Below are positions 9,617 through 17,952 of a stretch of DNA of 64,000 nt, piece after piece. This DNA comes from Solirubrobacter deserti. GTDB taxonomy: Bacteria > Actinomycetota > Thermoleophilia > Solirubrobacterales > Solirubrobacteraceae. The position numbers and the translations under genes were made by a program. The stretch spans positions 806,001 to 870,000 of the forward strand of contig NZ_QPKJ02000001.1 in NCBI RefSeq assembly GCF_003344625.1. Reading direction: 5' to 3'. Positions within the stretch are counted from its first letter, which is position 1. Each line of letters opens with the position of its first letter. The notes under the pieces are model-generated. The model made no database searches. It saw only the letters and a program-made list of their open reading frames with translations, and was not told where the DNA came from.

Positions 9617-10909
9617 ATGGAGAAGTTCGTCATCGAAGGCGGGGTGCCGCTGTCCGGCACCGTCACGCCCGCCGGCAACAAGAACGCCGCGCTGCCACTG
9701 CTCGCCGCCTGCCTGCTCACGGACGAGGACGTCACGCTGTACAACGTCCCCGCCATCCGTGACACGGAGGCGCTGCTGGAGCTGCTCGTGGACCTCGGCG
9801 TGACCGTCGAGCGTCCGGACCTCAACACCGTCAAGCTCAACGCCGCCAACGTCAACAAGACGGAAGTGGACGCGGACCTGGCCGAGCGCATCCGCGCCTC
9901 GTTCCTGGCCGCGGGCCCGCTGCTCGCGCGCTTCGGGTCGGCGACGATGCCGCCTCCGGGCGGCGACGTGATCGGCCGCCGCCGCCTGGACCCGCACCTG
10001 GACGCGTTCCGCGCGCTCGGCGCGACCGTCGAGCACGGCCGCGACGTCGTCATCAAGGCGCCGGCCGAGGGCCTGGCGCCGTGCGACTTCTTCATGGACG
10101 AGCCGTCCGTGATGGGTACGGAGAACGCCCTGATGGCGGCCGCGGGGGTCGCGGGCACGACCGTGATCCGCAACGCCGCGTGTGAGCCGCACGTGCAGGA
10201 CGTCGCGCGCATGCTCAACAAGATGGGCGCCGCGATCGAGGGCATCGGGTCCAACGTCATGACGGTGCACGGCGTCGCGACGCTCGGCGGCTGCGAGTAC
10301 TCGGTATCGCCTGACCACATCGAGATCGGGTCGTTCATGGCGCTCGCGGGCGTGACCGGCGGTGAGCTGGACATCAAGGGCTGCGTCGCCGACGACCTGC
10401 GCATGGTGCGGTTGGCGTTCCGCCGCCTCGGGCTGGAGTCCGAGATGCGTGAGGACGGCACCTGCCACATCCCGGGCAACCAGACCCTGAAGGTCGCGCG
10501 CGACGCCGGCGACTACCAGTCCAAGATCGAGGACGGCCCCTGGCCCGCGTTCCCGGCGGACCTCACGTCGATCGCGGTCGCGCTCGCCACCCAGGCCGAG
10601 GGCAGCGTCCTGATCTTCGAGAAGATGTTCGAGAACCGCCTGTTCTTCGTGGACAAGCTGATCTCGATGGGGGCGGAGATCACGATCTGCGACCCGCACC
10701 GGGCGATCGTCATCGGCCCGCGGCAGCTGCGCGGCGCGCGCGTCTCCTCCCCGGACATCCGCGCCGGCATGGCGATGCTGATCGCCGCCGTGTGCGCGCA
10801 GGGCACGAGCGAGATCCACAACGTGCGCGACATCGACCGCGGCTACGAGCGCATCGACGAGCGCCTGCGCGCGCTGGGGGCCAACATCGAACGCGTTCCG
10901 GTGACGTGA
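9617..10909 (+). CDS. murA: UDP-N-acetylglucosamine 1-carboxyvinyltransferase
   Basis: 430 residues, full length. MurA transfers enolpyruvate to UDP-GlcNAc, the first committed step of peptidoglycan synthesis in the cytoplasm. The N-terminus MEKFVIEGGVPLSG and the PAGNKNAALPLLAA motif, with its catalytic Lys, are canonical and fix the start. An ATG 14 codons upstream would add unrelated residues. The active-site loop reads MPPPGGDVIGRRRLDPHL, so the usual Cys (E. coli Cys115) is Asp at residue 117. In MurA enzymes this change preserves activity but prevents covalent fosfomycin binding. murA heads the histidine operon and overlaps hisZ by four bases (GTGA). Confidence 0.95.
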   Translation: MEKFVIEGGVPLSGTVTPAGNKNAALPLLAACLLTDEDVTLYNVPAIRDTEALLELLVDLGVTVERPDLNTVKLNAANVNKTEVDADLAERIRASFLAAGPLLARFGSATMPPPGGDVIGRRRLDPHLDAFRALGATVEHGRDVVIKAPAEGLAPCDFFMDEPSVMGTENALMAAAGVAGTTVIRNAACEPHVQDVARMLNKMGAAIEGIGSNVMTVHGVATLGGCEYSVSPDHIEIGSFMALAGVTGGELDIKGCVADDLRMVRLAFRRLGLESEMREDGTCHIPGNQTLKVARDAGDYQSKIEDGPWPAFPADLTSIAVALATQAEGSVLIFEKMFENRLFFVDKLISMGAEITICDPHRAIVIGPRQLRGARVSSPDIRAGMAMLIAAVCAQGTSEIHNVRDIDRGYERIDERLRALGANIERVPVT

Positions 10910-11820
10910 TCCACCCGATCCCCAGCGGCACGCGAGACGTGCTCCCGGACGAGCTCCGGGAGCTGCGGGCGATCACGGACGCGATGCGGACCGTGTTCGA
11001 CGCCCACGAGTACGGCGAGGTCGCCACGCCCGCGCTCGAGTACGAGACCGTGCTCACGCGCGGGGACTCGGCCGCCGCCGATCCCGCGTACCGGCTCTTC
11101 GACGAGCACGGCAACGTGCTCGTGCTGCGGTCGGACATGACGATCCCGATCGCGCGCGTGGTCGCGACCCGCTATGGGACCGCGTCGCCGCCGCTGCGCT
11201 TCTCCTACATCGCGAGCGCCTACCGCGCGGTCAAGCAGCACCGCGGGCAGCCGCGGGAGATCCTGCAGGCGGGGATCGAGCTCGTCGGCGCGCCCGGGCC
11301 GGCCGGCACGGCCGAGGCGATCACGGTGCTGTGCGCGGCGCTGGACGCCGCCGGCCTGGACTCCTACCGGGTCGGCCTGGGGGACGCGTCGCTGTTCTCG
11401 CGGGCGCTGGACCGTGCCGGCGTGCACGACACCGGGCCGATCCTGCGGGAACTGGCCGCGGGCGACATGGTCGGGCTCGAGCGCGAGCTGCGCGCCGCGG
11501 GCGCGGTCGAGCTGCTGGACATCGCGCGGGCACGCGGCGGCGTGGAGATCGTGCCCGAGGGCGAGCCGCTGCGCGAGGTCTATGAGCTGCTGGCGGAGGA
11601 CGTGGCCGGGCGCGTGATCTTCGATCTTGGGCTGGTGCGGACGCTGGGCTATTACACGGGCCCGGTGTTCGAGGTCTATGACGCCGCGTTCGGCTCGCCG
11701 CTGGGCGGCGGCGGGCGCTATGACGACCTGCTCGGGCGCTTTGGCCGTCCACTGCCCGCGTGCGGCTGGGCGCTGGACGTCGAGCGGGTGCACGCGGCGG
11801 CGCTGGGGGAGGGTCGATGA
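10906..11820 (+). CDS. hisZ: ATP phosphoribosyltransferase regulatory subunit
   Basis: 304 residues related to the catalytic core of histidyl-tRNA synthetase but lacking the anticodon-binding domain, as expected of HisZ. Visible features are IPSGTRDVLPDE at the start, motif 2-like FRYI-type segment LRFSYIASAYRA, and the histidine-binding-like GLVRTLGYYTGPVFEVYD and GGGGRYDDLL. HisZ assembles with the short form of HisG and gives it activity and histidine feedback inhibition. The GTG start overlaps the murA stop, and the gene ends in an ATGA overlap with hisG, so translation is likely coupled. Confidence 0.93.
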   Translation: MIHPIPSGTRDVLPDELRELRAITDAMRTVFDAHEYGEVATPALEYETVLTRGDSAAADPAYRLFDEHGNVLVLRSDMTIPIARVVATRYGTASPPLRFSYIASAYRAVKQHRGQPREILQAGIELVGAPGPAGTAEAITVLCAALDAAGLDSYRVGLGDASLFSRALDRAGVHDTGPILRELAAGDMVGLERELRAAGAVELLDIARARGGVEIVPEGEPLREVYELLAEDVAGRVIFDLGLVRTLGYYTGPVFEVYDAAFGSPLGGGGRYDDLLGRFGRPLPACGWALDVERVHAAALGEGR

Positions 11821-12440
11821 GGATCGCGGTTCCGCGCGGGGCGCTGTTCAAGGAAGCGCTCGACGTGCTCGACGGCCTCGGCATCGACACGGCCGAGGTG
11901 CGCTCCAACGACCGCAAGCTGCTGTTCGAGGAGGCGGGCCTGATCACGATGCGGCCGTCCGACGTGCCCACCTATGTGGAGTCGGGCGCCGCGGACATCG
12001 GCATCACGGGCAAGGACGTGCTCGCCGAGCATCCCGAGCGCAACGTCTATGAGCTGCTGGACCTCGGGTTCGGCCGCTGCCGGATGGTGTTCGCGACGGT
12101 CGAGGGCGAGGACGTCGCCACCGAGGCGCTGCGGCGGCTCGGGATCATGCGGATCGCGACCAAGTACCCGAACATCGCGGCCTCGTACTTCGAGTCGACG
12201 GGGCGGCAGGTGGAGATCGTCGAGGTCAAGGGCTCCGTCGAGCTCGCGCCGCTGACGGGCATGGTGCACGGGATCGTCGATCTGACGGCGACGGGCACCA
12301 CGTTGCGCGAGAACGGGCTCGTGGTCCGCGAGGAGATCTCGGTCGCGACGGCGCGGCTGATCGCCAACCCGGTCTCCTACCGGGTCAAGGCGGCGGAGAT
12401 CGACGCGGTGCTGGAGAAGCTGCGTGCCACTCACGCCTGA
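11817..12440 (+). CDS. hisG: ATP phosphoribosyltransferase, short form
   Basis: 207 residues, the short HisG lacking the C-terminal regulatory domain, which agrees with the hisZ gene just upstream. It catalyses the first histidine step, ATP plus PRPP to phosphoribosyl-ATP. Motifs include MRIAVPRGALF, GITGKDVLAEH and the PRPP loop TATGTTLRENGL. The start is the ATG overlapping the hisZ stop; the reading frame is open further upstream but without family similarity. Confidence 0.95.
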   Translation: MRIAVPRGALFKEALDVLDGLGIDTAEVRSNDRKLLFEEAGLITMRPSDVPTYVESGAADIGITGKDVLAEHPERNVYELLDLGFGRCRMVFATVEGEDVATEALRRLGIMRIATKYPNIAASYFESTGRQVEIVEVKGSVELAPLTGMVHGIVDLTATGTTLRENGLVVREEISVATARLIANPVSYRVKAAEIDAVLEKLRATHA

Positions 12441-13593
12441 GCAGCGGGCGGCGGAGATCCGCGCTTCGGTGCCGCCGGGCGCGTCGGTGGCCGAGGACGT
12501 CGCGACGATCATCCGGCACGTGCGCAAGGACGGCGATCTGGCCGTCGAGGAAATGGAGGCGGAGGTCGGCGCGGGGCTGAGCGCGCCATTCACGCCGCCG
12601 CCGGGCGCGCTGCCCGACGATGTGCGGGCGGGGCTGCTGGTCGCGATCGAGAACGTGCGGGCGGTGGCCGAGGCCGGCGTGGACGAGCCGCGGACGGTGA
12701 CCCTGCCGCAGGGCCACACGGTGACCCTGCGCGAGGAGCCGGTCCGGCGCGCGGCGGTGTACGCGCCCGGTGGGCGCAACCCGTACCCGTCCACCGTCGT
12801 GATGGGCGTCGTGACGGCGCGCGCGGCCGGGGTGGACGAGGTGTACGTGGTCGGCGCGCCGCATCCGGTGATGGTCGCCGCGGCCGAGCTGTGCGGTGCG
12901 GACGGCTACTTCGCGGTGACCGGGGCGCAGGCCGTCGCCGCGCTGGCGTACGGCACGGGATCGATCCCGGCGGTGGACGTGATCGTCGGCCCGGGGTCGT
13001 TGTGGGTGCAGGAGGCCAAGCGGCAGGTGTCCGGCGTCGTCGGGATCGACGGGTTCGCGGGACCTTCCGACCTGACGGTGGTCGCGACCGAGGGCGCCGA
13101 CCTCGAGGTGCTGGCCGCGGACATCGCGGGGCAGGCAGAGCACGGCGAGGGATCGCTCACGGTCGCGGTGAGTGACAACGAACAGATTCTGTCATCGCTC
13201 AACGCACAGCACGATGTGCTCGTCGCGACGATGGACGAGGCCCTCGCGTTCGTGGAAGCCCTCGCGCCCGAGCACCTGCAGCTGGCCGGCGCCGACGCCG
13301 AGGCGCTCGCGCCGCGCATCCGGTCCGCCGGCTGCCTGTTCGTGGGGAGCGCGAGCGGCACCGCGTTCGGCGATTACGTCGCGGGTTCGAACCACGTTCT
13401 GCCGACCGAGGGCGCGGCGCGCTTCGCCTCTGGCCTCAACGTGCGCCACTTCCGGCGCCGCATGGCGGAGGTCCGTGTGGGCGACGCGGGCGCCGCGCTG
13501 GCGGCCGCCGGCGTGCCGATCGCCGAGGCCGAATCCTTCGCCCTCCACGCCGCGAGCATGTCGCTGCGGAACCGCTCAAGGCCGGCGCCTTGA
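12424..13593 (+). CDS. hisD: histidinol dehydrogenase
   Basis: 389 residues, shorter at the N-terminus than typical 430-residue enzymes. It oxidises L-histidinol to histidine with two NAD. Zinc and catalytic residues are visible: the Gln and His in IAGQAEHGEGS, the Glu-His pair in LAPEHLQL, the His in GSNHVLPT and the C-terminal LHAASMSLR. The GTG start lies inside the hisG 3' end (17-bp overlap). The stop codon sits inside a palindrome, and a second hairpin follows before hisB. Confidence 0.94.
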   Translation: MPLTPEQRAAEIRASVPPGASVAEDVATIIRHVRKDGDLAVEEMEAEVGAGLSAPFTPPPGALPDDVRAGLLVAIENVRAVAEAGVDEPRTVTLPQGHTVTLREEPVRRAAVYAPGGRNPYPSTVVMGVVTARAAGVDEVYVVGAPHPVMVAAAELCGADGYFAVTGAQAVAALAYGTGSIPAVDVIVGPGSLWVQEAKRQVSGVVGIDGFAGPSDLTVVATEGADLEVLAADIAGQAEHGEGSLTVAVSDNEQILSSLNAQHDVLVATMDEALAFVEALAPEHLQLAGADAEALAPRIRSAGCLFVGSASGTAFGDYVAGSNHVLPTEGAARFASGLNVRHFRRRMAEVRVGDAGAALAAAGVPIAEAESFALHAASMSLRNRSRPAP

Positions 13594-13636
13594 CCGGTTC
13601 CTCCGCCTCGCAAGTCCGGCTGGCGCCGGGCTTGCG
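13576..13636 (+). promoter_or_regulatory. two consecutive hairpins at the hisD-hisB junction
   Basis: The first palindrome, TCAAGGC / GCCTTGA with a CGGC loop (13576-13593), includes the hisD stop codon. The second, 13609-13636, is a 12-bp stem (CGCAAGTCCGGC with GCCGGGCTTGCG, one G-U pair) and a four-base loop, ending 15 nt before the hisB start. There is no U tract. They could attenuate or process the operon transcript or protect its upstream part; no leader peptide was found. Confidence 0.6.
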
Positions 13637-13651
13637 TCAGAATCCTCGTCC

Positions 13652-14254
13652 GTGAGCTCCCGAACCGCAACGATCGCCCGCAAGACCGGGGAGACCGACG
13701 TCTCGCTGACGCTCGGCCTGTCCGGAACCGGTGCCGGTACGCGTTCCACCGGCGTCGGGTTCTTCGACCACATGCTCGACCTGCTCGCCCGCCACGGCAA
13801 GTTGGATTTGGACGTCAAGGTCGACGGAGATCTGCACACGGGATCGCATCACACGGTCGAGGACACAGGGATCGTGCTCGGCCAGGCGCTCGACCAGGCG
13901 CTCGGCGACCGGCGCGGGATTTTCCGCTACGGGCACGCGGTCGTGCCGATGGACGAGGCGCGTGCGATGTGCGCGATCGACATCTCCGGCCGCCCGTACA
14001 CGCTGGTCACGGGCTTCGACCGGCTGCCGGGCGGGACGATCAACGGCTTCGACTACGAGGAGGCCGAGGAGTTCTTCCGCGCGGTCGCGTCCGCGGCGCG
14101 TCTGACGCTTCACATCGAGCTGCAGGCCGGCACCAACGGCCACCACATGATCGAGGCCTGCTTCAAGGCGTTCGCGCGCGCCCTGCGCGCGGCGGTCTCC
14201 ATCGACCCGGAGGAGACCGGCGTGCCGTCGACCAAGGGGACGCTGACGTCATGA
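13652..14254 (+). CDS. hisB: imidazoleglycerol-phosphate dehydratase
   Basis: 200 residues, the monofunctional dehydratase without the phosphatase domain of enteric HisB. Conserved manganese-binding motifs are STGVGFFDHMLDLLARHG, SHHTVEDTGIVLG and the late GTNGHHMIEACFKAFARAL. The GTG at 13652 gives a normal N-terminus (VSSRTATIARKTGETDVS). The gene follows a 58-nt gap containing a strong hairpin, and its end overlaps hisH by four bases. Confidence 0.95.
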   Translation: MSSRTATIARKTGETDVSLTLGLSGTGAGTRSTGVGFFDHMLDLLARHGKLDLDVKVDGDLHTGSHHTVEDTGIVLGQALDQALGDRRGIFRYGHAVVPMDEARAMCAIDISGRPYTLVTGFDRLPGGTINGFDYEEAEEFFRAVASAARLTLHIELQAGTNGHHMIEACFKAFARALRAAVSIDPEETGVPSTKGTLTS

Positions 14255-14856
14255 TCGCGATCGCCGACTACGGGATGGGCAACCGCCGCAGCGTCGAGAA
14301 GGCGCTCGCGCACGTGGGCGCGGAGTCCGTGATCACGACCGACGTCCGCGATGCGAGCGCGATCATCCTGCCCGGCGTGGGCGCCTTTCCGGAGGCCATG
14401 CGCCACCTCGAGCGCTCCGGCCTGGGCGAGCAGCTCAAGGAGCGCGCCGCTGCCGGCGTCCCGCTGCTCGGGATCTGCCTCGGGATGCAGCTGCTGTTCG
14501 AGTCCTCCACCGAGCACGAGGGCGCCGAGGGCCTGGGCATCCTGCCCGGCACGGTGACCAAGCTCGAGTCCCCGCGGCTGCCGCACATCGGCTGGAACCT
14601 CGTCACGTTCGCCCGCGAGTCCGCCCTCACGGAGGGCCTGGGCGAGGCCGCGCCCTTCTACCACGTGCACTCGTTCGCCTGCCGGCCGTCGGACGCCTCC
14701 GACGTCGTGGGCACGAGCGAGTACGGCGAGCGGTTCGTGAGCGTCGTCGAGCGCGACAACGTCATGGCCGCCCAGTTCCACCCCGAGAAGTCCTCAACCG
14801 ACGGTCTACAGATGCTTAAGAACTTCGCGGCCCTCGCCGCCGTGCCGGTCGCATGA
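14251..14856 (+). CDS. hisH: imidazole glycerol phosphate synthase, glutaminase subunit
   Basis: 201 residues of the class I glutamine amidotransferase type. The nucleophile Cys is near residue 76 in LLGICLGMQLL, and the His and Glu of the triad are in QFHPEKSS near 181. It supplies ammonia to HisF. The ATG overlaps the hisB stop (ATGA), and the gene in turn overlaps hisA the same way. Its partner hisF is separated from it by hisA and a two-gene insertion. Confidence 0.95.
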   Translation: MIAIADYGMGNRRSVEKALAHVGAESVITTDVRDASAIILPGVGAFPEAMRHLERSGLGEQLKERAAAGVPLLGICLGMQLLFESSTEHEGAEGLGILPGTVTKLESPRLPHIGWNLVTFARESALTEGLGEAAPFYHVHSFACRPSDASDVVGTSEYGERFVSVVERDNVMAAQFHPEKSSTDGLQMLKNFAALAAVPVA

Positions 14857-15581
14857 TCCTCTACCCCGCGATCGACATCATGGACGGCCAGGCCGTGCGG
14901 CTGGTCGAGGGCAAGTTCGAGGACTCGACCAAGTACCACGACGACCCGGTCGAGGCGGCCAAGTCCTGGCTCGCCGCCGGCGCGCGTTACTTGCACGTCG
15001 TCGACCTCGACGGCGCCCGCTCCGGCGCCCCGAAGTCGCTCGAGCACCTGCGCCGGATCGTGTCCGAAACCGGCATCCCGGTCCAGTACGGCGGCGGCCT
15101 GCGCACCGTCGAGAACGTCCGCGACGCCCTCCGCGCCGGTGCCGAGCGCGCCGTGATCGGCACCGCCGCGTTCAAGGACATCGACTTCCTCGACGACGTC
15201 GTCGCCCAGTTCGGCCCGCGGATCATGATCGCCGTGGACGTCAAGCACGGCATGATCGCCACCGAGGGCTGGACGCAGACCACCTCGCTGCCGGTCGTCG
15301 ACGCCATCCAGCGCCTCACCGGCCGCGGCGTGCGCTCGTTCATCTACACCGACGTCTCGCGCGACGGCAAACTCACCGGCCCGGACCTGGAGTCGGTGAA
15401 GACCGTCGCGGAGGCCGTGCGCGGTCGCTTCATCTACTCCGGCGGGATCGGCTCGCTCGACGACCTGCGCGCGCTCGCGCAGCTGCGCCAGGTGAACCTG
15501 TCCGGCGTGATCGCGGGCAAGTCGCTCTACGAGAAGAAGTTCACGGTCGCCGAGGGGCAGGCGGCGCTCGACGGCAGGTAG
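14853..15581 (+). CDS. hisA: phosphoribosylformimino-5-aminoimidazole carboxamide ribotide isomerase
   Basis: 242-residue TIM barrel. The general acid/base Asp pair is visible as Asp8 in YPAIDIMDG and the Asp in MIAVDVKHG. The two phosphate-binding loops are VQYGGGLRTVENV and IYSGGIGSLDDL. Actinobacterial HisA can also act as the tryptophan isomerase PriA; whether this one does cannot be told from sequence alone. The last 55 bases overlap the 3' end of the convergent TetR gene. Confidence 0.93.
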   Translation: MILYPAIDIMDGQAVRLVEGKFEDSTKYHDDPVEAAKSWLAAGARYLHVVDLDGARSGAPKSLEHLRRIVSETGIPVQYGGGLRTVENVRDALRAGAERAVIGTAAFKDIDFLDDVVAQFGPRIMIAVDVKHGMIATEGWTQTTSLPVVDAIQRLTGRGVRSFIYTDVSRDGKLTGPDLESVKTVAEAVRGRFIYSGGIGSLDDLRALAQLRQVNLSGVIAGKSLYEKKFTVAEGQAALDGR

Positions 15582-16252
15582 CCGCCGATGCGCTCCAGCC
15601 ACTCGGCCAGGAGCGTGCGCTCGGCGGCGCTGAAGCCCGGCAGCTCGGGCGCGGCGGCGTGCAGTGCGACCGCCGCGGCGGCCGTGTGATCGCCCGCGGC
15701 GGCCGGGGCGTCCGTGAGCGCGGTGCACATGACCGCGTCGAAGAGCAGCTCCGCGAGAAGCGGGTCGCGGGTGTCCTCCGGCGTCGCCAGCAGCGTGAGG
15801 ATGGCGCCGGTGCCCGCAGCGTGGATGAGCTCGACGACCCGGTGCTCGGGCAGCTGCAGCCGACCCGCGACGGCGATCCGGTGCACGCGCCCGCGCAGGA
15901 TCTCCAGGCCGGCCGCCGCGACGGGCGAGGGCGGGCGCCCGGGGTCGGCGAGGATGGCGAACAGCGCCGGGTGGGTCAGGCCGAAGCGGATGTGGTGGTC
16001 CCACGCGGCGCGCAGGTCGGCGACGGGGTCGTCGGTCTCGTCGGCGAGCGCCTTGGCGTCGACGTAGCGGGCGAAGGCCCGTTCGGCGACGGCGTCGAGC
16101 AGGCCGTCCTTGTCACCGAAGAGCCGGTAGATCGCCGGCGCCTGCACGCCGGCGGCTTCCGCAACGCCGCGCGTGGTGACCGCCGCGAGGCCATGCTCCT
16201 GCAGCAGGCGGGCGGCGGCGTCGACGATGCGGGTGCGCAGATCGGACGGCAT
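15527..16252 (-). CDS. TetR family transcriptional regulator
   Basis: 241 residues. The N-terminal 50 residues form a TetR helix-turn-helix (RIVDAAARLLQEHG, AVTTRGVAEAAGV, AIYRLFGDKDGLLDAV). The rest is an all-helical ligand-binding and dimerisation domain with no recognised ligand signature. It is divergent from the oxidoreductase gene at 16311 with a 58-bp intergenic region containing inverted repeats, so it probably represses that gene and itself. Its end overlaps hisA on the other strand. The pair is an insertion between hisA and hisF. Confidence 0.9.
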   Translation of the reverse strand: MPSDLRTRIVDAAARLLQEHGLAAVTTRGVAEAAGVQAPAIYRLFGDKDGLLDAVAERAFARYVDAKALADETDDPVADLRAAWDHHIRFGLTHPALFAILADPGRPPSPVAAAGLEILRGRVHRIAVAGRLQLPEHRVVELIHAAGTGAILTLLATPEDTRDPLLAELLFDAVMCTALTDAPAAAGDHTAAAAVALHAAAPELPGFSAAERTLLAEWLERIGGYLPSSAACPSATVNFFS

Positions 16253-16263
16253 GCGAACGACGA

Positions 16264-16304
16264 TATCAGTCTGACGTTATCAGCGATAGTAACAGTGGTA
16301 CTGT
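16264..16304. promoter_or_regulatory. candidate TetR operator region
   Basis: Within the divergent intergenic region lie a perfect inverted repeat ACAGT-GGT-ACTGT (16292-16304), a smaller TATC-AGC-GATA palindrome (16279-16289) and two TATCAG copies (16264 and 16278). The position, between the two start codons and next to the oxidoreductase start, suits autorepression. Confidence 0.5.
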
Positions 16305-16310
16305 AACGGC

Positions 16311-17135
16311 ATGATCATCGTTACCGGGGCCACCGGCCAGCTCGGGTCCCTCATCGTCGAGCGCCTGCTCGAACGCGTCCCGGCCGAGGCGGTCGGCGTG
16401 AGCGTCCGCGACCCCGACCAGGCCACCTCTCTGGCCGAGCGCGGCGTGCGCGTGCGGCGCGGCGACTTCGCGGAGCCCGACACGCTCGCGGCGGCGTTCG
16501 AAGGCGCCACCCAGGTGCTCGTCGTGTCCGTCAACGCCCTCGGCGCGGAGAACGTCGCCATGACCACGGGCGCCATCGACGCCGCCTACGCCGCGGGCGC
16601 GCGTCGCGTCCTGTACACCAGCCAGCAGGCCGCCGCGGCGGACTCGCACTTCGCACCCGCGCGCGACCACGCCGCCGTCGAGGCGCACCTGCGCGCCGGC
16701 GGACGGCCGTTCACGGCGCTGCGCAACGGCTACTACGCCGAGAGCCTCGAGTTCCAGCTCCGAGGGGTCAGCGAGCGCGGAAGCATTGCGCTGCCGGCCG
16801 ACGGGCCCGTGTCCTGGACGGCCCGCGCCGACCTGGCGGAGGCCGCGGCCGTGATCCTCGCCGACGAGGGCCGCTTCGACGGTCCGACGCCGCCGCTGAT
16901 CGGCGCCGAGGCCGTCGACTTCGACCACGTGGCGGCGTTGCTCGGTGTCGAGCGGACCGTCGTCGACGACGACGCGTGGGTCGCGGGCCTGATCGAGACC
17001 GGCGTCCCGGAGGCGGTCGCAAAGCTCTTCCTCGGCTCGTTCCTGGCCTCGCGCGCCGGCGAGTTCGACCGCACCGATCCGACGCTCGCCACTCTGCTCG
17101 GCCGCGCGCCCACGCCGGTGGCCGCGACGTTCTAG
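16311..17135 (+). CDS. NAD(P)-binding NmrA/quinone-reductase-like protein
   Basis: 274-residue atypical short-chain dehydrogenase. The N-terminus [20 protein letters not shown] is the NAD(P) dinucleotide fold; VSVRDPDQA and [11 protein letters not shown] follow as in QorB and NmrA-like proteins. SSQQ-type [13 protein letters not shown] and [11 protein letters not shown] segments match the family. Quinone reductases of this type commonly sit beside a TetR or HxlR repressor, as here. The likely role is NAD(P)H-dependent quinone or redox-stress response; this is inference from family and neighbour. Confidence 0.85.
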   Translation: MIIVTGATGQLGSLIVERLLERVPAEAVGVSVRDPDQATSLAERGVRVRRGDFAEPDTLAAAFEGATQVLVVSVNALGAENVAMTTGAIDAAYAAGARRVLYTSQQAAAADSHFAPARDHAAVEAHLRAGGRPFTALRNGYYAESLEFQLRGVSERGSIALPADGPVSWTARADLAEAAAVILADEGRFDGPTPPLIGAEAVDFDHVAALLGVERTVVDDDAWVAGLIETGVPEAVAKLFLGSFLASRAGEFDRTDPTLATLLGRAPTPVAATF

Positions 17136-17145
17136 GGTCATTGAC

Positions 17146-17916
17146 GTGCACTACAAGCGCGTCATTCCCTGCATGGACGTGGACAACGGCCGCGTCGTCA
17201 AGGGCACCAAGTTCATCGACATCCGCGACGCCGGCGATCCGGTCGAGCTCGCGGCGCACTACGACGCGCAGGGCGCGGACGAGCTGATCTTCCTCGACAT
17301 CACGGCGACCTCAGATAAGCGGGCGACCGTGGTTGAGTTGGCGCGACGCGCCGCGGACGACGTGTTCGTGCCGTTCACGATCGGCGGCGGCGTGCGACAG
17401 GTGCAGGACGCGCACGACGTGCTGGACGCGGGCGCGGACAAGGTGTCGATCAACTCCGCGGCGCTCGCGCGGCCCGAGCTGATCGACGAGCTGGCGACGG
17501 TGTTCGGCGCCCAGTGCGTGGTGCTCGCGATCGACGCCAAGCGGCGCCCTGACGGCTCCTATGAGGCGTTCGTCGCCGGCGGCCGCACACCGACCGGCAA
17601 GGACGCCGTCGAATGGGCCAAGGAGGGCGTGGAGCGCGGCGCGGGGGAGATCCTGCTCACCTCCATGGACCGCGACGGGACCAAGGACGGCTACGAGCTG
17701 ACCCTCACGCAGCGCATCAGCCAAGGCGTGGACGTCCCCGTGATCGCGTCAGGCGGGGTGGGGGAGCCGCAGCACCTGATCGACGGCCTGGCCGCCGGCG
17801 CCGACGCCGTCCTGGCCGCCTCGATCTTCCACTACGGCAGCCACACGATCCCCGAGGTCAAGGACGCCCTGCGCAACGCGGGCTTCCCCATGCGCCCGAT
17901 CTCGGCGAGGGCGTGA
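17146..17916 (+). CDS. hisF: imidazole glycerol phosphate synthase, cyclase subunit
   Basis: 256-residue TIM barrel. The two catalytic Asp residues are Asp11 in [15 protein letters not shown] and Asp130 in [12 protein letters not shown]. Phosphate loops appear as [12 protein letters not shown] and [13 protein letters not shown]. It joins the HisH ammonia donor to make imidazole glycerol phosphate and AICAR. The GTG start follows the oxidoreductase stop by ten bases, so it may be expressed with that gene or from its own promoter. hisI, hisE and hisC are not in the window. Confidence 0.95.
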   Translation: MHYKRVIPCMDVDNGRVVKGTKFIDIRDAGDPVELAAHYDAQGADELIFLDITATSDKRATVVELARRAADDVFVPFTIGGGVRQVQDAHDVLDAGADKVSINSAALARPELIDELATVFGAQCVVLAIDAKRRPDGSYEAFVAGGRTPTGKDAVEWAKEGVERGAGEILLTSMDRDGTKDGYELTLTQRISQGVDVPVIASGGVGEPQHLIDGLAAGADAVLAASIFHYGSHTIPEVKDALRNAGFPMRPISARA

Positions 17917-17924
17917 CCCGGAGG

Positions 17925-17941
17925 ATCGCCCTCTGGGCGAT
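17925..17941. terminator. bidirectional hairpin between hisF and PQQ-repeat gene
   Basis: Perfect 7-bp stem ATCGCCC / GGGCGAT with a TCT loop in the 36-bp gap between two convergent genes. No U tract. The location supports a shared terminator. Confidence 0.6.
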
Positions 17942-17952
17942 GCTCACACGCC

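Noticed and set aside
9577..10479. Apparent N-terminal extension of the HD-domain protein across murA
   Set aside because: The extra residues are antisense of murA, and the HD family begins at the short start.
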